Source: Rubrobacter_A sp965214435
Lineage (GTDB): Bacteria; Actinomycetota; Rubrobacteria; Rubrobacterales; Rubrobacteraceae
DNA length: 64,000 nt
Assembly (NCBI GenBank): GCA_965214435.1
Contig: OZ243960.1
Location: 744,001-808,000, forward strand
Direction: 5' to 3'
The notes beneath the pieces were generated by a model. It was not told where the DNA came from. It did not search any database and saw nothing but the letters and a program-made list of their open reading frames with translations. Every line of letters starts with the position of its first letter. Positions within the stretch are counted from its first letter, which is position 1. The position numbers and the translations under genes were made by a program. Below are positions 48,689-58,233 of the stretch, piece by piece.

Positions 48689-51195
48689 TAGAGCACCGTG
48701 CGGACCGTCTCGCCGACGGTGGGGGTGTGTATTTTGTGGCTCGGCGAGAGGAGGTAGGCGAGGTCGCTGATCCGGCGTTTGGAGCCGTGGACCAGGATGA
48801 TCTGTCGCGGTGTAAGCTTCTCCGTAATGCTCATCAGGTCTTTCTGCGTGCAGTGGGCCGCGAAACTCACCTTCTCTACCCGCCACTTTTCTTCGTCGGA
48901 GCCTCCATTCGCCGCCTGGGCCGCATTCGACGGCAGGATTACGGCGTTCCGCTCGCCGCCGTGCAGCCGCCGGCGGTAGAAGGCGCTGGCCCCGCCCTGC
49001 ATCGTGACCGGTGACGCTATTATGGCGCACGGATTCGAGAGTATCCGCTCCCGCGCCGCGTCGTCGTTCGAGACCGCCCGGATGTTGTCCGAGAAGAACA
49101 GCTCCCTCGGGTCCGAGTGCTGGAGGTAGGGCTTCATGTACCCGAGCTGCTCAGCGTAGAGTCTCTCGGAAGTGGTCACGACCGAGCCGTCCACATAGAT
49201 AAATACGTCGCGGTCGAGCCCGTACTCCTGACCGTAGTGCTTCAATCCGAGGATGATCTCCTGCGCCTGCCCGAGCGCGTAGGTCGGGATAAGGACTGAA
49301 CCTTCTCTTTCGACCGTGGTTTCGTTTATGACCTCTACCATCTTGCGAATGGACTCGCTAAAAGGCTGTGGCCTCTGGTCGGCCAGCGTCGCCTCCATGA
49401 TCAGCAAGTCTATGTCCTTTACTTCCGGTAACCGCGCCGAAGGTATGGAGAAATGGTCTTCGAGACAGATGTCCCCAGTATGGAACGTCGTCGCCGACCC
49501 GGCCTCCAGGAGGACGCTCGCGGCCCCGAGGATGTGCCCGCTCTCGGTGAACGTGATCCGGGCGTCCCCAGCCTTGAAAGGTTTCCCGAACGGCATGGAC
49601 ACAAGCCTTTTCCGAACCTCGTTGATCGGCACGCCGCCCGGCAGCCCGCCGCCCATCGCCGCGTGATCGTTTAGCGCCGCGATAATGAGCTTGGCCGACG
49701 GCGGCGTACAGTAGATCGGCAGGTCCGGCTGATCCCGGCACAAGAGCGGCAGCGCCCCGCAATGGTCGAGGTGGGCGTGGGTCACAACTGCGGCGTCAAG
49801 CTTTTCGAGAGACTCGAAATCCGGCGCGAGAGGTCCCCGCCCGTCGGGCTTTATACCGGCGTCTACCAGCACCCGCGACCGGCCGAAGTCCAACAAATGG
49901 CTGCTGCCACCGACCTCACCCGCGCCGCCCAGAGCCCGGAACGAGAGCATCGGCCGGGCTTTGGGTACCGCAGCCTCCGCTACCGGGCCGGCTCCCCGCC
50001 CGTTACCTTCTCCAACCCTGGAGGACGGGGCTGGGGAAGGGTCCGGGTCTTCCGCTTCTTCCCCGGTCCCGCCGCGCCGGTTTCCCTGGGTCCGGGTCTC
50101 CGAATGCTGGTTCCCGGCGCTCCGGGGTTCGCGCAACTCGGCGTGGGCGGCGAGGACCTTGCTCATAAAGTCTAGAAGCTGCGCCGTACGCTCCGTGGAG
50201 TCGAGAGTGTTCGGCAGCGAGCCGACCTCGTTTTTTACCGCCCGGACCAAAAGCTCACCGAAGCCCTTGTCGGTGAACCGGGCGTTCTCCAGAGCGTCCT
50301 GTATGCGGTCCCGCTCCGCGACCACCAGACCAAGCTCCTCGTGCATCTCCTCGACGCGCTCGGCGGCCTTGGAGTACGCGGAACGTTCGCTGCTCAGGGA
50401 CCGTTCCAGGTGTGCCGAGCGGCGCTCTAGCTCCGAGATGCGGCGCTTGAGCCCGCTCTCGGCTTCCCAGGCAGTAGCGGCGGTCTCCTCGGCCCTACGC
50501 GATCTCGACGAGACTTCCTCACGCTCGCTGGCGAGCCGGTCCACTTCTTGCCCGAGGGTCGCGGCCCGCTCGTTCGCGGTCCGGGAGGTAAAGAATAACC
50601 GCTCGTTCTCTTTCTTGACGCGGTCCAACTCAGCTTCGAGGCTCTCTACCCGGGCGCTTTCGGAAGCCTTCTTCTCGGCCTTCTGGTTGTCCTCCCGCCA
50701 GGCCGCTGTCAGGCTCTCGACAACCCCGGCGGCAGGCTCTTCGTCGCTGCTCAGGACCGCGAAAAGCAGCCCCTCCGTAGTGTGTACGGCCGCGAGTTCC
50801 CGGACGTTGTCATCCGAGAGCTCTTTTAGCGCCTCAAAGGTCTCCGGCGGTATCTGTTCTTGAATGGCGGTCCGGAGCGCGCCCCAGGCGGCGGCGTCCT
50901 GGAGGATACGGCGCGATACTCCCTTGAGGATAGCCGCGCTACTACCGGCCTTACGGGTCAGGGCGTCAGCCTGGATACCGCGGGGTAAGAGGATCTCGTC
51001 CAGCCCCGGTATGCTCTTGCATAGATCCGCCAGAGCCCGCCGGGTATCTAAACGCGCGAGCCGCTTGCGGAGCAACTCTTCCGGCAGGTCTTCCGGCGGA
51101 AGCCGGTGTGACGAAAGTTTTTCGGTGGTATCTTCAGCGGGCGAACCGCGGCCGATACCTTCAGTTTCTCCTTCTCTGGGTATGGGATCTGACAT
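48688..51195 (-). CDS. Beta-CASP metallo-beta-lactamase nuclease with long N-terminal coiled coil
   Basis: 835 residues. The C-terminal about 420 residues are a metallo-beta-lactamase/beta-CASP RNase: GGAGEVGGSSHLLDFG, VVTHAHLDHCGALP (residues 472-478 are the zinc motif), SGHILGAASVLLEAG, FHTGDICLEDH, LIPTYALGQAQEI and the C-terminal ILVHGSKRRISDLAYLL. Such enzymes process RNA like CPSF73 or RNase J. The first 350 residues are unusual: a globular helical part (30-150) then a coiled coil (about 165-305), and a Pro/Ser/Gly linker. ATG 51195 has AGGAGGAG 6 nt upstream. It leads an operon with the winged-helix and Nudix genes. Confidence 0.9.
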   Translation of the reverse strand: MSDPIPREGETEGIGRGSPAEDTTEKLSSHRLPPEDLPEELLRKRLARLDTRRALADLCKSIPGLDEILLPRGIQADALTRKAGSSAAILKGVSRRILQDAAAWGALRTAIQEQIPPETFEALKELSDDNVRELAAVHTTEGLLFAVLSSDEEPAAGVVESLTAAWREDNQKAEKKASESARVESLEAELDRVKKENERLFFTSRTANERAATLGQEVDRLASEREEVSSRSRRAEETAATAWEAESGLKRRISELERRSAHLERSLSSERSAYSKAAERVEEMHEELGLVVAERDRIQDALENARFTDKGFGELLVRAVKNEVGSLPNTLDSTERTAQLLDFMSKVLAAHAELREPRSAGNQHSETRTQGNRRGGTGEEAEDPDPSPAPSSRVGEGNGRGAGPVAEAAVPKARPMLSFRALGGAGEVGGSSHLLDFGRSRVLVDAGIKPDGRGPLAPDFESLEKLDAAVVTHAHLDHCGALPLLCRDQPDLPIYCTPPSAKLIIAALNDHAAMGGGLPGGVPINEVRKRLVSMPFGKPFKAGDARITFTESGHILGAASVLLEAGSATTFHTGDICLEDHFSIPSARLPEVKDIDLLIMEATLADQRPQPFSESIRKMVEVINETTVEREGSVLIPTYALGQAQEIILGLKHYGQEYGLDRDVFIYVDGSVVTTSERLYAEQLGYMKPYLQHSDPRELFFSDNIRAVSNDDAARERILSNPCAIIASPVTMQGGASAFYRRRLHGGERNAVILPSNAAQAANGGSDEEKWRVEKVSFAAHCTQKDLMSITEKLTPRQIILVHGSKRRISDLAYLLSPSHKIHTPTVGETVRTVL

Positions 51196-51326
51196 TAAAA
51201 CTCCTCCTGCAAATGTAAGATTTATTTATTGAACTCATACACCTAAATTCTATCATGATGGCTTTTGCCTTCCTTGCAAGCGGTCCCCGGCTTCCATATC
51301 CGCGGGGTTTCGTATAAACTCGCGGG

Positions 51327-51596
51327 ATGACGGAGAAGACGCTTAATGAGGTTCGGGTGAGGGCTTACTCACCGGGTAAGCACCCAATAATCGTGATCGA
51401 AGTTTCTCCCGGCCAACTGCGGACGGTCTACTACGAGACCGACTACGACCTCGACCGCACGAAAAGCGTCGAGGAAGACTGGCTAAACGACAACGCCCTC
51501 GGGCGGCACAGCTTTGTGGAGGTAGACCCTCCGCGAGAACTCCCGCCTTCTTCGCTAGCGGGCTATGTCCGCCAGGAGCTACTCGGAGAAAGCTAG
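51327..51596 (+). CDS. Small hypothetical protein (89 aa)
   Basis: No family recognised. Beta-rich N-terminal half (EVRVRAYSPGKHPIIVIEVS) and an acidic TDYDLDRTKSVEEDW segment. ATG 51327 lies 8 nt after TATAAA (51313-51318), so the transcript is probably leaderless. Divergent from the beta-CASP nuclease operon (131 nt apart) and convergent with pknB. Confidence 0.6.
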   Translation: MTEKTLNEVRVRAYSPGKHPIIVIEVSPGQLRTVYYETDYDLDRTKSVEEDWLNDNALGRHSFVEVDPPRELPPSSLAGYVRQELLGES

Positions 51597-51609
51597 GCTC
51601 GGTCGCCTA

Positions 51610-51630
51610 GACGGACAGGTCCTGTCCGTC
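51610..51630. terminator. 21-bp palindrome between convergent genes
   Basis: GACGGACAGGTCCTGTCCGTC is symmetric except for its centre base, between the small hypothetical gene and the pknB stop. It probably acts as a two-way terminator; there is no clear U-run. Confidence 0.5.
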
Positions 51631-51645
51631 CAAACCTCCAAGATT

Positions 51646-53724
51646 CTAGTTATCAGCGCCACCGCCCGAATCGTCGGAGTTATCTCCGCTACCGTTCTGA
51701 CTGCTGTTGCTTCCATTACTATTGTTTCCGGAGGAAGCGCCTGAAGGAGACGGCGTTGGGGTATTTTGCCGCCCCGAGCCGCTCGCGCCCGGTTGCGGGG
51801 TGGGGCTAGACCCTGATCCTGGTCCTGCGGGCTGGCCGCCGGGTTGCGGCGATTGGCCGGAAGATGGTGGTCCCGAGCTCTCGATCAGGGTTACCCGGGT
51901 AGAGGGGGCGACCGGTGTGCCCGCGCCCGGCTCGGTCGCTACGACCGTCCCGGCAGACTGGCCGCTCTGGCGTTCCACGATGGTGTAGCCCAGGCCGGCA
52001 TCGAGTAGGGACCGCTTTGCGGCTTCGACGTTGGAGCCGACGACGCTCGGGACGGAAATTTGTCGTGGACCGGAGCTGATCGTTACGTTTATCGAGGTGT
52101 CAGGGGCGACCGAAGTATTGGCTGAAGGGTTCTGGGAGAAGACCTGGCCCTCAGACACCGCGCCGCTGGGTGCCCGCTCCACCGAGCCGAAAGACAGACT
52201 GGCCTCCCTCAGTACGCTCCCGGCTCGGCCCGCGTCCAGCCCCGTAAGGTCCGGCACGGTAATGACGGCCGGACCGGAGCCGACCGTGATCCCGACCTCC
52301 GAGCCGCTGTCGGCCCGCTGACCGGACGCCGGCGATTGGTCCACGACCAGACCTTCCCGGTCGGCGGTACTCTCCCTGGTATCCACCTGCGGTCTAAACC
52401 CCGCCTCCGAGAGTGTTCGCTCGGCGGCGGCCCGACTCTGGCCTGTTACGTTTGGTACCGGCTGCCCACCGCTGACGACCGCGGAGATACCGGAGTTCCT
52501 GTCGGCCATCCCGCCGGGCTGCGGGTCCTGGCTCAGGACCGTGCCCACAGGTTCCGCGCTGTCCTGCCGGCTGCTTTCCGTAAACCTGAAGTCCTCGCCG
52601 TAGCGGTCCCGGGCCTCATCCAGCGTCATGCCGGAGAGGTCCGGCACCCGGGCCTGCTGCGCCCCCGAACCCCCGGAGCCCTGCAAGACGTTGTAGCCGG
52701 CCCAGCCGAGCGCGGCCAGTACCACCAGGACCGCTAGAACCAGGAATACCGGCAGCCGCCCGCGACGTTTTCTCGTCTTTGCGCCGGGAGTCCCGGCGGG
52801 CGTACGGGTGCGGGGTCCCGTTGCTGGGGCGGCGTAGGCGCGGGTTGTGGCCGGGGGGATCACCCGTGTCAGGACTTCGGTCGTCTGGTCTGAAGGCTCC
52901 AGGCCCTCGCTCAACCGTTCGAGGTCTTCTATAAGTTCGGTGTCGTCGGCGTAGCGCTCGTCGGGGTCTTTGGCGAGCAGCCGCAGGGTTACGGCGTCCA
53001 TGCTCGGTGGGATCGAGGGGTCGCGCTCGCTCGGCGGGATGGGGCGGCTGTTTACGTGCTTCATCGCGACGCCTATAGACGTTTCGGCTTCGTAAGGTAC
53101 CAGGCCGGTCAGCATCTCGTACAGGACGACCCCCAACGAGTACTGGTCGCTGCCGGGACCGACGGGTTCGCCCATCGCCTGCTCCGGCGAGATGTACTGG
53201 GCCGTCCCGAGTATGGAGCCCGTCCGGGTCATCGTCGAGGACGAGGCTGCCCGGGCGATGCCGAAGTCCGTGACCTTCAGATTTCCGGAATCCGTGATGA
53301 GAATATTCTGCGGCTTTATGTCCCGGTGAACGACGCCGCGGTCGTGGGCGGCCCGCAGGGCCTCGGCGATCTGGAGCGCCACCGCGGCCGCCGTCCGGGC
53401 CGGAAGCGGTCCGCGCTTCAGGAGGCGGTCTTTGAGGGTGCCTCCAGGAAGATACTCCATGGCTATGTAGTACGTTCGAGGGGAATCCTCGGTCTCGCCC
53501 CGGTCGTAGATTGCCACGATGTTCGGGTGGGAGAGCGCCGCGGCACTCTGGGCTTCGCGCTTAAAGCGCTCGACGAACTCCTCGTCATGGGCGTAGCGGT
53601 CGTTCATAACCTTGAGCGCGACGTCCCGGTCGAGGACGTCGTCGTGGGCGAGATAGACCTCGGCCATCCCGCCGCGTCCTAGAGGCCGGATGATCCGGTA
53701 CCGGTTGTCTACGAGTTGCTCCAC
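51646..53724 (-). CDS. pknB: PASTA-domain Ser/Thr protein kinase PknB
   Basis: 692 residues. The N-terminal kinase domain has GRGGMAEVYLAHDDVLDRDV, catalytic HRDIKPQN and DFGIARAA with MTRTGSILGTAQYISPEQ (activation loop). A juxtamembrane linker and single membrane helix (about 325-350, VFLVLAVLVVLAALGWAG) lead to four extracellular PASTA repeats (first RVPDLSGMTLDEARDRYGED, the last ending VTLIESSG), and a Ser/Gly/Asn-rich tail. PASTA repeats sense peptidoglycan fragments or lipid II. Last gene of the cluster with pbpA, ftsW-like, pstP and FHA genes. Confidence 0.96.
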   Translation of the reverse strand: MEQLVDNRYRIIRPLGRGGMAEVYLAHDDVLDRDVALKVMNDRYAHDEEFVERFKREAQSAAALSHPNIVAIYDRGETEDSPRTYYIAMEYLPGGTLKDRLLKRGPLPARTAAAVALQIAEALRAAHDRGVVHRDIKPQNILITDSGNLKVTDFGIARAASSSTMTRTGSILGTAQYISPEQAMGEPVGPGSDQYSLGVVLYEMLTGLVPYEAETSIGVAMKHVNSRPIPPSERDPSIPPSMDAVTLRLLAKDPDERYADDTELIEDLERLSEGLEPSDQTTEVLTRVIPPATTRAYAAPATGPRTRTPAGTPGAKTRKRRGRLPVFLVLAVLVVLAALGWAGYNVLQGSGGSGAQQARVPDLSGMTLDEARDRYGEDFRFTESSRQDSAEPVGTVLSQDPQPGGMADRNSGISAVVSGGQPVPNVTGQSRAAAERTLSEAGFRPQVDTRESTADREGLVVDQSPASGQRADSGSEVGITVGSGPAVITVPDLTGLDAGRAGSVLREASLSFGSVERAPSGAVSEGQVFSQNPSANTSVAPDTSINVTISSGPRQISVPSVVGSNVEAAKRSLLDAGLGYTIVERQSGQSAGTVVATEPGAGTPVAPSTRVTLIESSGPPSSGQSPQPGGQPAGPGSGSSPTPQPGASGSGRQNTPTPSPSGASSGNNSNGSNSSQNGSGDNSDDSGGGADN

Positions 53725-53740
53725 CTTAGCGCATTATACG

Positions 53741-55240
53741 TCAGCCACCCGGCTGACCCTGAGTATTGTTCCGGCTTTCGGGCGCGCCGTTCAGGTGAGC
53801 CCTCATGATATCCGTGGCTATCGGGATAGCCGGGGTCGAGGCGTTGCCCTCCTCGTCCAACTCGCCGCCGTTCTCGACCATCACGGCGACGGCTATCTGC
53901 GGGTCTTCCGCGGGGGCGAAGGTTATCCACCAGGAGTGCGGGTCCCCCGGCGGCGCTTCGGCGGTACCGGTCTTGCCCGCCACCCGCACGCCGGGTATTT
54001 GGGCTTCCGTCAGGCCGCCCTCGGTAACGACCGCCTCCATCATCCTGGTGAGTTCGCTAGCTTCTCCTTCGGGGAAGACTTCGCGACGGACGGTGGGGGA
54101 CGGGTTATCCAGTATGACCCCGTCCGGCGAGCGGACCTCTTCCACGAGCCGGGGCTCCATCATATTTCCGTTGTTCGCAACGGTGGCGGCGACGAGGGCC
54201 ATCTCAAAGACGTTCGAGACGTTCTGACCCTGGCCGAAGGAGATCTGGGCGGTGTACCCCGGAGCCCACCGCGACACCGGTATGCCGAGGTCACTCGGCT
54301 CTACGGGGAGCGCGAAGTCCGCATATTCGTCACCGTAGCCGAACCTCCGGGCCATGTCCGCGAGCCTCTGCGCCCCGACTATCTCGACCCCTATCTCGGC
54401 GAATATGGCGTTTATGGAGAGGACCAGCGACCGGGTAAAGGTAACCTCGCCGTAGTCCCGACCCCTGTAGTTGGTTACGGCGTAGCCGGGCGTCTCGTAC
54501 CGGCCGCTGTCGAAGAACTCGCGCTGCGGGTTCACACCAGCTTCCAGGGCCGCGGCGGCCGTGATCGTCTTGAACGTCGAGCCCGGTGGGTAGAGCGCCT
54601 GGGTCGCCCGGTTTATGAGCGGCGCGTCCGGGTCCTCGGAGAGATCCGGGAAAGCGTCGTCGATGTTGTTCGGGTCGAAGGACGGGTAGGAGGCGAGCGC
54701 GAGTATCTCGCCGGTCTGCGGGTTCAAAGCGACCGCGGACCCCCGGCCGGTGTTGGTCGCGGCCAGACCTTCGTAGGCTACACGCTGTAGCTCGGGGTCT
54801 ATGGTGAGCCGGAGGTTGTTTCCGGGTTGCGGGCCGCCGGACATCTGGTTTAACAACTCGTCCACGGTCTCGGGTTCGCCGGAGCCGGATAGCTCGCTGT
54901 TGCGCAGGACTTCCAGGCCGCTCGCTCCGTAGCGGGTGCTCCAGTAGCCGGTGATGTTCGCGAACGGCGCACCCTGCGGGTAAGCCCGCCTGTAGACCGT
55001 CTCCTCCTGGTCGGCGGCGTTGGTTTTGGTCTCTTCCTGGCTCTCGGCCAGCACCGTCTCACCGTCACGGGCCAGGATCAAACCTCGCGGAGCCTGCTGC
55101 TCCCGCTGGGTCTGAAACGCGTTGTTCGGGTTGTTGGCGAGCGACTCCGCCGCGTAGACCTGCCAGTAGGCCAGCACCCCGATAAGCACCAAGAAACCCG
55201 CCGCAAAAAGATAGAACATACGTCGGAGGTGGGTATTCAT
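53741..55240 (-). CDS. pbpA: Penicillin-binding protein PbpA (peptidoglycan transpeptidase)
   Basis: 499 residues. An N-terminal membrane anchor (FYLFAAGFLVLIGVLAYWQV) precedes a dimerisation region and the transpeptidase domain with SxxK as GSTFKTI, SxN as SINAIF and KTG as VAGKTGTAE. It cross-links peptidoglycan in elongation or division, like mycobacterial PbpA. It lies 16 nt upstream of pknB and 2 nt downstream of the FtsW/RodA gene, which supplies the matching glycosyltransferase. Confidence 0.95.
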   Translation of the reverse strand: MNTHLRRMFYLFAAGFLVLIGVLAYWQVYAAESLANNPNNAFQTQREQQAPRGLILARDGETVLAESQEETKTNAADQEETVYRRAYPQGAPFANITGYWSTRYGASGLEVLRNSELSGSGEPETVDELLNQMSGGPQPGNNLRLTIDPELQRVAYEGLAATNTGRGSAVALNPQTGEILALASYPSFDPNNIDDAFPDLSEDPDAPLINRATQALYPPGSTFKTITAAAALEAGVNPQREFFDSGRYETPGYAVTNYRGRDYGEVTFTRSLVLSINAIFAEIGVEIVGAQRLADMARRFGYGDEYADFALPVEPSDLGIPVSRWAPGYTAQISFGQGQNVSNVFEMALVAATVANNGNMMEPRLVEEVRSPDGVILDNPSPTVRREVFPEGEASELTRMMEAVVTEGGLTEAQIPGVRVAGKTGTAEAPPGDPHSWWITFAPAEDPQIAVAVMVENGGELDEEGNASTPAIPIATDIMRAHLNGAPESRNNTQGQPGG

Positions 55241-55242
55241 GG

Positions 55243-56529
55243 CTACACCACCCTCCCGCCAGTCTCTTTGCCGGCTTTCTCCGAAATTACCAGCAAGAGC
55301 CCCGTCAGGATAAAGCTGCCGACGACCGAGGAGCCGCCGTAGGAGATAAAGGGCAGCGTGATGCCGGTGAGCGGTATGGTCTTTGTAACGCCCCCGACGA
55401 TAACCAGGGTCTGGATGGCAAACATCGCGGACAGCCCTCCGGCCAGGAGCTTTGAGCCGTCGTCCTCGGAGAGCAGGGCTATCTTCATGCCCCGGTAGAC
55501 GAATACCAGGAACGTAAGGAGAACGGCGGTTGCGCCGAACAGCCCGAGCTCGCTGGCTATCGTCGAGAATATAAAGTCCGTCTGGACTTCGGGGATGGTC
55601 TGGGAGAAGCCCTGGCCGAGCCCGGCCCCGAAGATACCGCCGTCACTGATAGAGAACAGGCTCTGTAGTATCTGGAACCCGTCGCCTTCGGGGTCGGCCC
55701 ACGGGTCGAGCCAGGTCCGTACCCGGAGCTGGACGTGGGAGAACGCCAGGTACGCCACGTAGGACCCGGCGATAAAGAGCAGGCTACCGATAATTACGTA
55801 AGCCGCCCGTCCGGTCGCCAGGTAGAGCATCAAGAGCGGAACGGCGAAAAAGAGCAAACTACTGCCGAGGTCTTTCTCAAAGACCAGAAGCCCTAAAGAC
55901 GCCGCCCACACGAGAGCTACCGGGCCGAAGTACTTGAGGCCGGGAAACTGTATCCCCATAAACGTCCGGCTGGTGGCCGCCAGAACATCCTTTTTCTCGT
56001 GCAAGTATCCGGCGAAAAAGATGACCAGCGCTATCCGGGCGAACTCCGAGGGCTGGAAGCTGATCGGCCCCACGGCGACCCAGAGCCTGGCACCGTTTAC
56101 CGTGTAGCCGAGCGGCGTAAACACCGAGGCTATAAGCGCCACGGCGGCGAGCGCCAAAAGGTATTTGTAGTCAAAGAGCCGGTGGTAGTTGCGGAAAAAG
56201 ATAACAATAAAGAGCAGGGCACCGCTGCCGGCCAGGATCCAGACCACCTGGGTGGTGGCGAGGTTCTCGATGCCGGGCACGTCGTAGGTGAGGCGGTAGA
56301 TCATTACCAGCCCGACCCCGGTTAAGAGCGTTACCACGGGCACCATGAGCGCGTCGGAGTGCGGCAGAAGGAGGCGCACGGCGAGGTAGAGTGCGAACAT
56401 CATCCCGGCGTAAGCCGCTCCGTAGACCAGGGGCGGGCTGGTCGGCTCCTGGCGGACGAGCAGGATCGCGAACCCCAAAGCCGTAACGGTGAGCGCGAGG
56501 ATCATGGGCAGGGTCGCTCTCTGGGTCAA
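55243..56529 (-). CDS. FtsW/RodA/SpoVE-type glycan polymerase
   Basis: 428 residues with about ten to twelve membrane helices. The SEDS motifs are clear: FQPSEFARIALVIFFAGYL, WADPEGDGFQILQSLFSISDG and GITLPFISYGGSSVVGSFIL. SEDS proteins polymerise lipid II into glycan strands paired with a class B PBP, here PbpA. In actinobacteria the gene of this position is called rodA. It lies 2 nt after pstP and 2 nt before pbpA. Confidence 0.95.
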   Translation of the reverse strand: MTQRATLPMILALTVTALGFAILLVRQEPTSPPLVYGAAYAGMMFALYLAVRLLLPHSDALMVPVVTLLTGVGLVMIYRLTYDVPGIENLATTQVVWILAGSGALLFIVIFFRNYHRLFDYKYLLALAAVALIASVFTPLGYTVNGARLWVAVGPISFQPSEFARIALVIFFAGYLHEKKDVLAATSRTFMGIQFPGLKYFGPVALVWAASLGLLVFEKDLGSSLLFFAVPLLMLYLATGRAAYVIIGSLLFIAGSYVAYLAFSHVQLRVRTWLDPWADPEGDGFQILQSLFSISDGGIFGAGLGQGFSQTIPEVQTDFIFSTIASELGLFGATAVLLTFLVFVYRGMKIALLSEDDGSKLLAGGLSAMFAIQTLVIVGGVTKTIPLTGITLPFISYGGSSVVGSFILTGLLLVISEKAGKETGGRVV

Positions 56530-56531
56530 GC

Positions 56532-57716
56532 TTATTGCTCCTTTAAATCTTCTATAACGTTGTCGGCCTCGTCCCTGGTGTATAGCTGGTGGTCTTGTAT
56601 CCGGGTGCGGTAGGGACGCTCTACGTTGGCCCTTCTGAGCCCCGTCTGCTCGACCTCTTCGTTAAACGGCGTCCCGAAGGCTTCATAGGGCAACCCCCGG
56701 TACAGGACCACCTCTCCGCCCTCAAAGCCGAGAAAGTACCGGCTGGAGCCCCACAGGTAGGCCGGCGTGGCGATCACCGCCAGTGCCAACACCCCCGCGA
56801 GGAACCTGACCAACCCTTTTATAAACCACTTTCTTCTAGTCTTGCGCCCCGACCTCCGGGGAGATTTCCTACCCAGGCTCCTCCGGCTGGCTGGCGGGGA
56901 GTCGGTGGGCGAGTCCTCAGAAGAGTCCTCGGAAACGAGGGCCGCCATCTCTCGGGTGTCGTCACTGCGTCCCGGTCCGTCCTCGGGTGGGAGGTCTTCT
57001 TTCTTTATATCAACTACTACGGCGGTTATGTTGTCGGAGCCACCGGCTTCGAGGGCCGCGAGCAGCAGCTTCTGGGATGAGGACTCTGGGGAGGGCTCTT
57101 TTGCGAGCAAGTCCGTCATTTTATCTTCGGGCACCAGGTCCGAGAGCCCGTCCGAGCAGAGCAGGAGGCGGTCTCCGTCCCCGACAAAGGCCGTATTGGT
57201 CTCGACTTCTATCTCTTCCTCGGCCCCGAGAGCCCGGGTGATCAAGTTCTTCTGCGGGTGCTCCAAAGCCTGGGCGCGGGTAAGGCTGCCGCTGCGGACC
57301 AATTCGGCCACGAGCGAGTGGTCCTCGGTCAGGGGCGTAAGGTCGCCGTCGCGGAGCAGGTAAGCTCGGGAATCCCCGACGTGAGCGATCTCCGCGGCGG
57401 GCTTGCCGTCTTTGCCGGCAAAGCGGACGGCGACCACCGTGGTCCCCATGCCGGAGTGCTTGGAGTTCTCGCGGGCGGCGTACAGGACCCGCCGGTTCGC
57501 CTCCTGGATGGCTTCCACGAGGGAGTCGCTGGGGCTTAACTCTCGCAGGGCCTCGATGGCTAGTGAGCTTGCAACCTCGCCAGCTTCAAAGCCTCCGATG
57601 CCGTCGGCGACGGCAAAAAGCGTCTCATCCCTCCCGTCGCCGGTCAGGAACGAGTCTTCATTGTTCTCGCGGACCTTGCCCGCGTCCGTAACCCCGAAGT
57701 GATCCAGGTACAGCAT
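56532..57716 (-). CDS. pstP: PP2C-type Ser/Thr phosphatase PstP
   Basis: 394 residues. PPM-family catalytic domain (about 1-240) with GVTDAGKVRENNEDSFLTGD, FAVADGIGGFEAGE, HVGDSRAYLL, LCSDGLSDL and GGSDNITAVVVD, giving the metal Asp residues. After a Ser/Arg-rich juxtamembrane part comes one helix (VRFLAGVLALAVIATPAYLW) and an extracytoplasmic domain of about 70 residues. It reverses PknA/PknB phosphorylation. Fixed cluster order fhaB-pstP-rodA-pbpA is kept. Confidence 0.95.
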   Translation of the reverse strand: MLYLDHFGVTDAGKVRENNEDSFLTGDGRDETLFAVADGIGGFEAGEVASSLAIEALRELSPSDSLVEAIQEANRRVLYAARENSKHSGMGTTVVAVRFAGKDGKPAAEIAHVGDSRAYLLRDGDLTPLTEDHSLVAELVRSGSLTRAQALEHPQKNLITRALGAEEEIEVETNTAFVGDGDRLLLCSDGLSDLVPEDKMTDLLAKEPSPESSSQKLLLAALEAGGSDNITAVVVDIKKEDLPPEDGPGRSDDTREMAALVSEDSSEDSPTDSPPASRRSLGRKSPRRSGRKTRRKWFIKGLVRFLAGVLALAVIATPAYLWGSSRYFLGFEGGEVVLYRGLPYEAFGTPFNEEVEQTGLRRANVERPYRTRIQDHQLYTRDEADNVIEDLKEQ

Positions 57717-57729
57717 CTCTCCCTTACCT

Positions 57730-58230
57730 CTACTCCGAGTATCGGAAGGTCGTTGAACCCACGGTAACAGTGTCTCCGTGCCGTAGCGGCGTCGCCCCGA
57801 CGACCTTCCGGCCGTTCATGAGGGTCCCGTTGGTCGATCCGTTGTCCTCGACATATAAAAGACCACCGTGGCGGGTGATCCTGGCGTGCTCCCCGGAGGC
57901 GTAGTCGTCGCTTTTGAGCACTATGTCACTTTTTGAGGAACGCCCGATGGTCATTGTTCCTTCCCGCAGGGGGAAGTTGGCCTCGGGTGCCAAGACCTCC
58001 GACTCCTCGACCACGAGCTCCGATACCCGCTGCGAGGGTATCCCGGTAAAGTTCTGCTGCCGGCCCCTGCGGCCTCCGGTGGTCCGCCGCTTTCCGCCGG
58101 GGCTGGACGACTCGTCATCCGGGACGCCCCGGAGGTCGCCGACACCCCGCTGCACCACGGAGTAGATAAAGGCGAACAGCAATAGCAGTAGCAGAGCTTT
58201 GGCTGCCAGAAGAGGGACCTGGATATCCAC
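57730..58230 (-). CDS. fhaB: FHA-domain membrane protein (FhaB/FipA)
   Basis: 166 residues. An N-terminal helix (AKALLLLLLFAFIYSVV) anchors the protein, then a linker and a C-terminal FHA domain with EGTMTIGRSSKSDIVLKSDD, ISGEHA-like ASGEHARITR and DNGSTNGTLMNGRKV. The FHA binds phosphothreonine on kinase-modified partners. It sits 13 nt before pstP and 3 nt after fhaA, and is likely the partner in cell-division signalling known from mycobacteria. Confidence 0.92.
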   Translation of the reverse strand: MDIQVPLLAAKALLLLLLFAFIYSVVQRGVGDLRGVPDDESSSPGGKRRTTGGRRGRQQNFTGIPSQRVSELVVEESEVLAPEANFPLREGTMTIGRSSKSDIVLKSDDYASGEHARITRHGGLLYVEDNGSTNGTLMNGRKVVGATPLRHGDTVTVGSTTFRYSE

Positions 58231-58233
58231 CGG

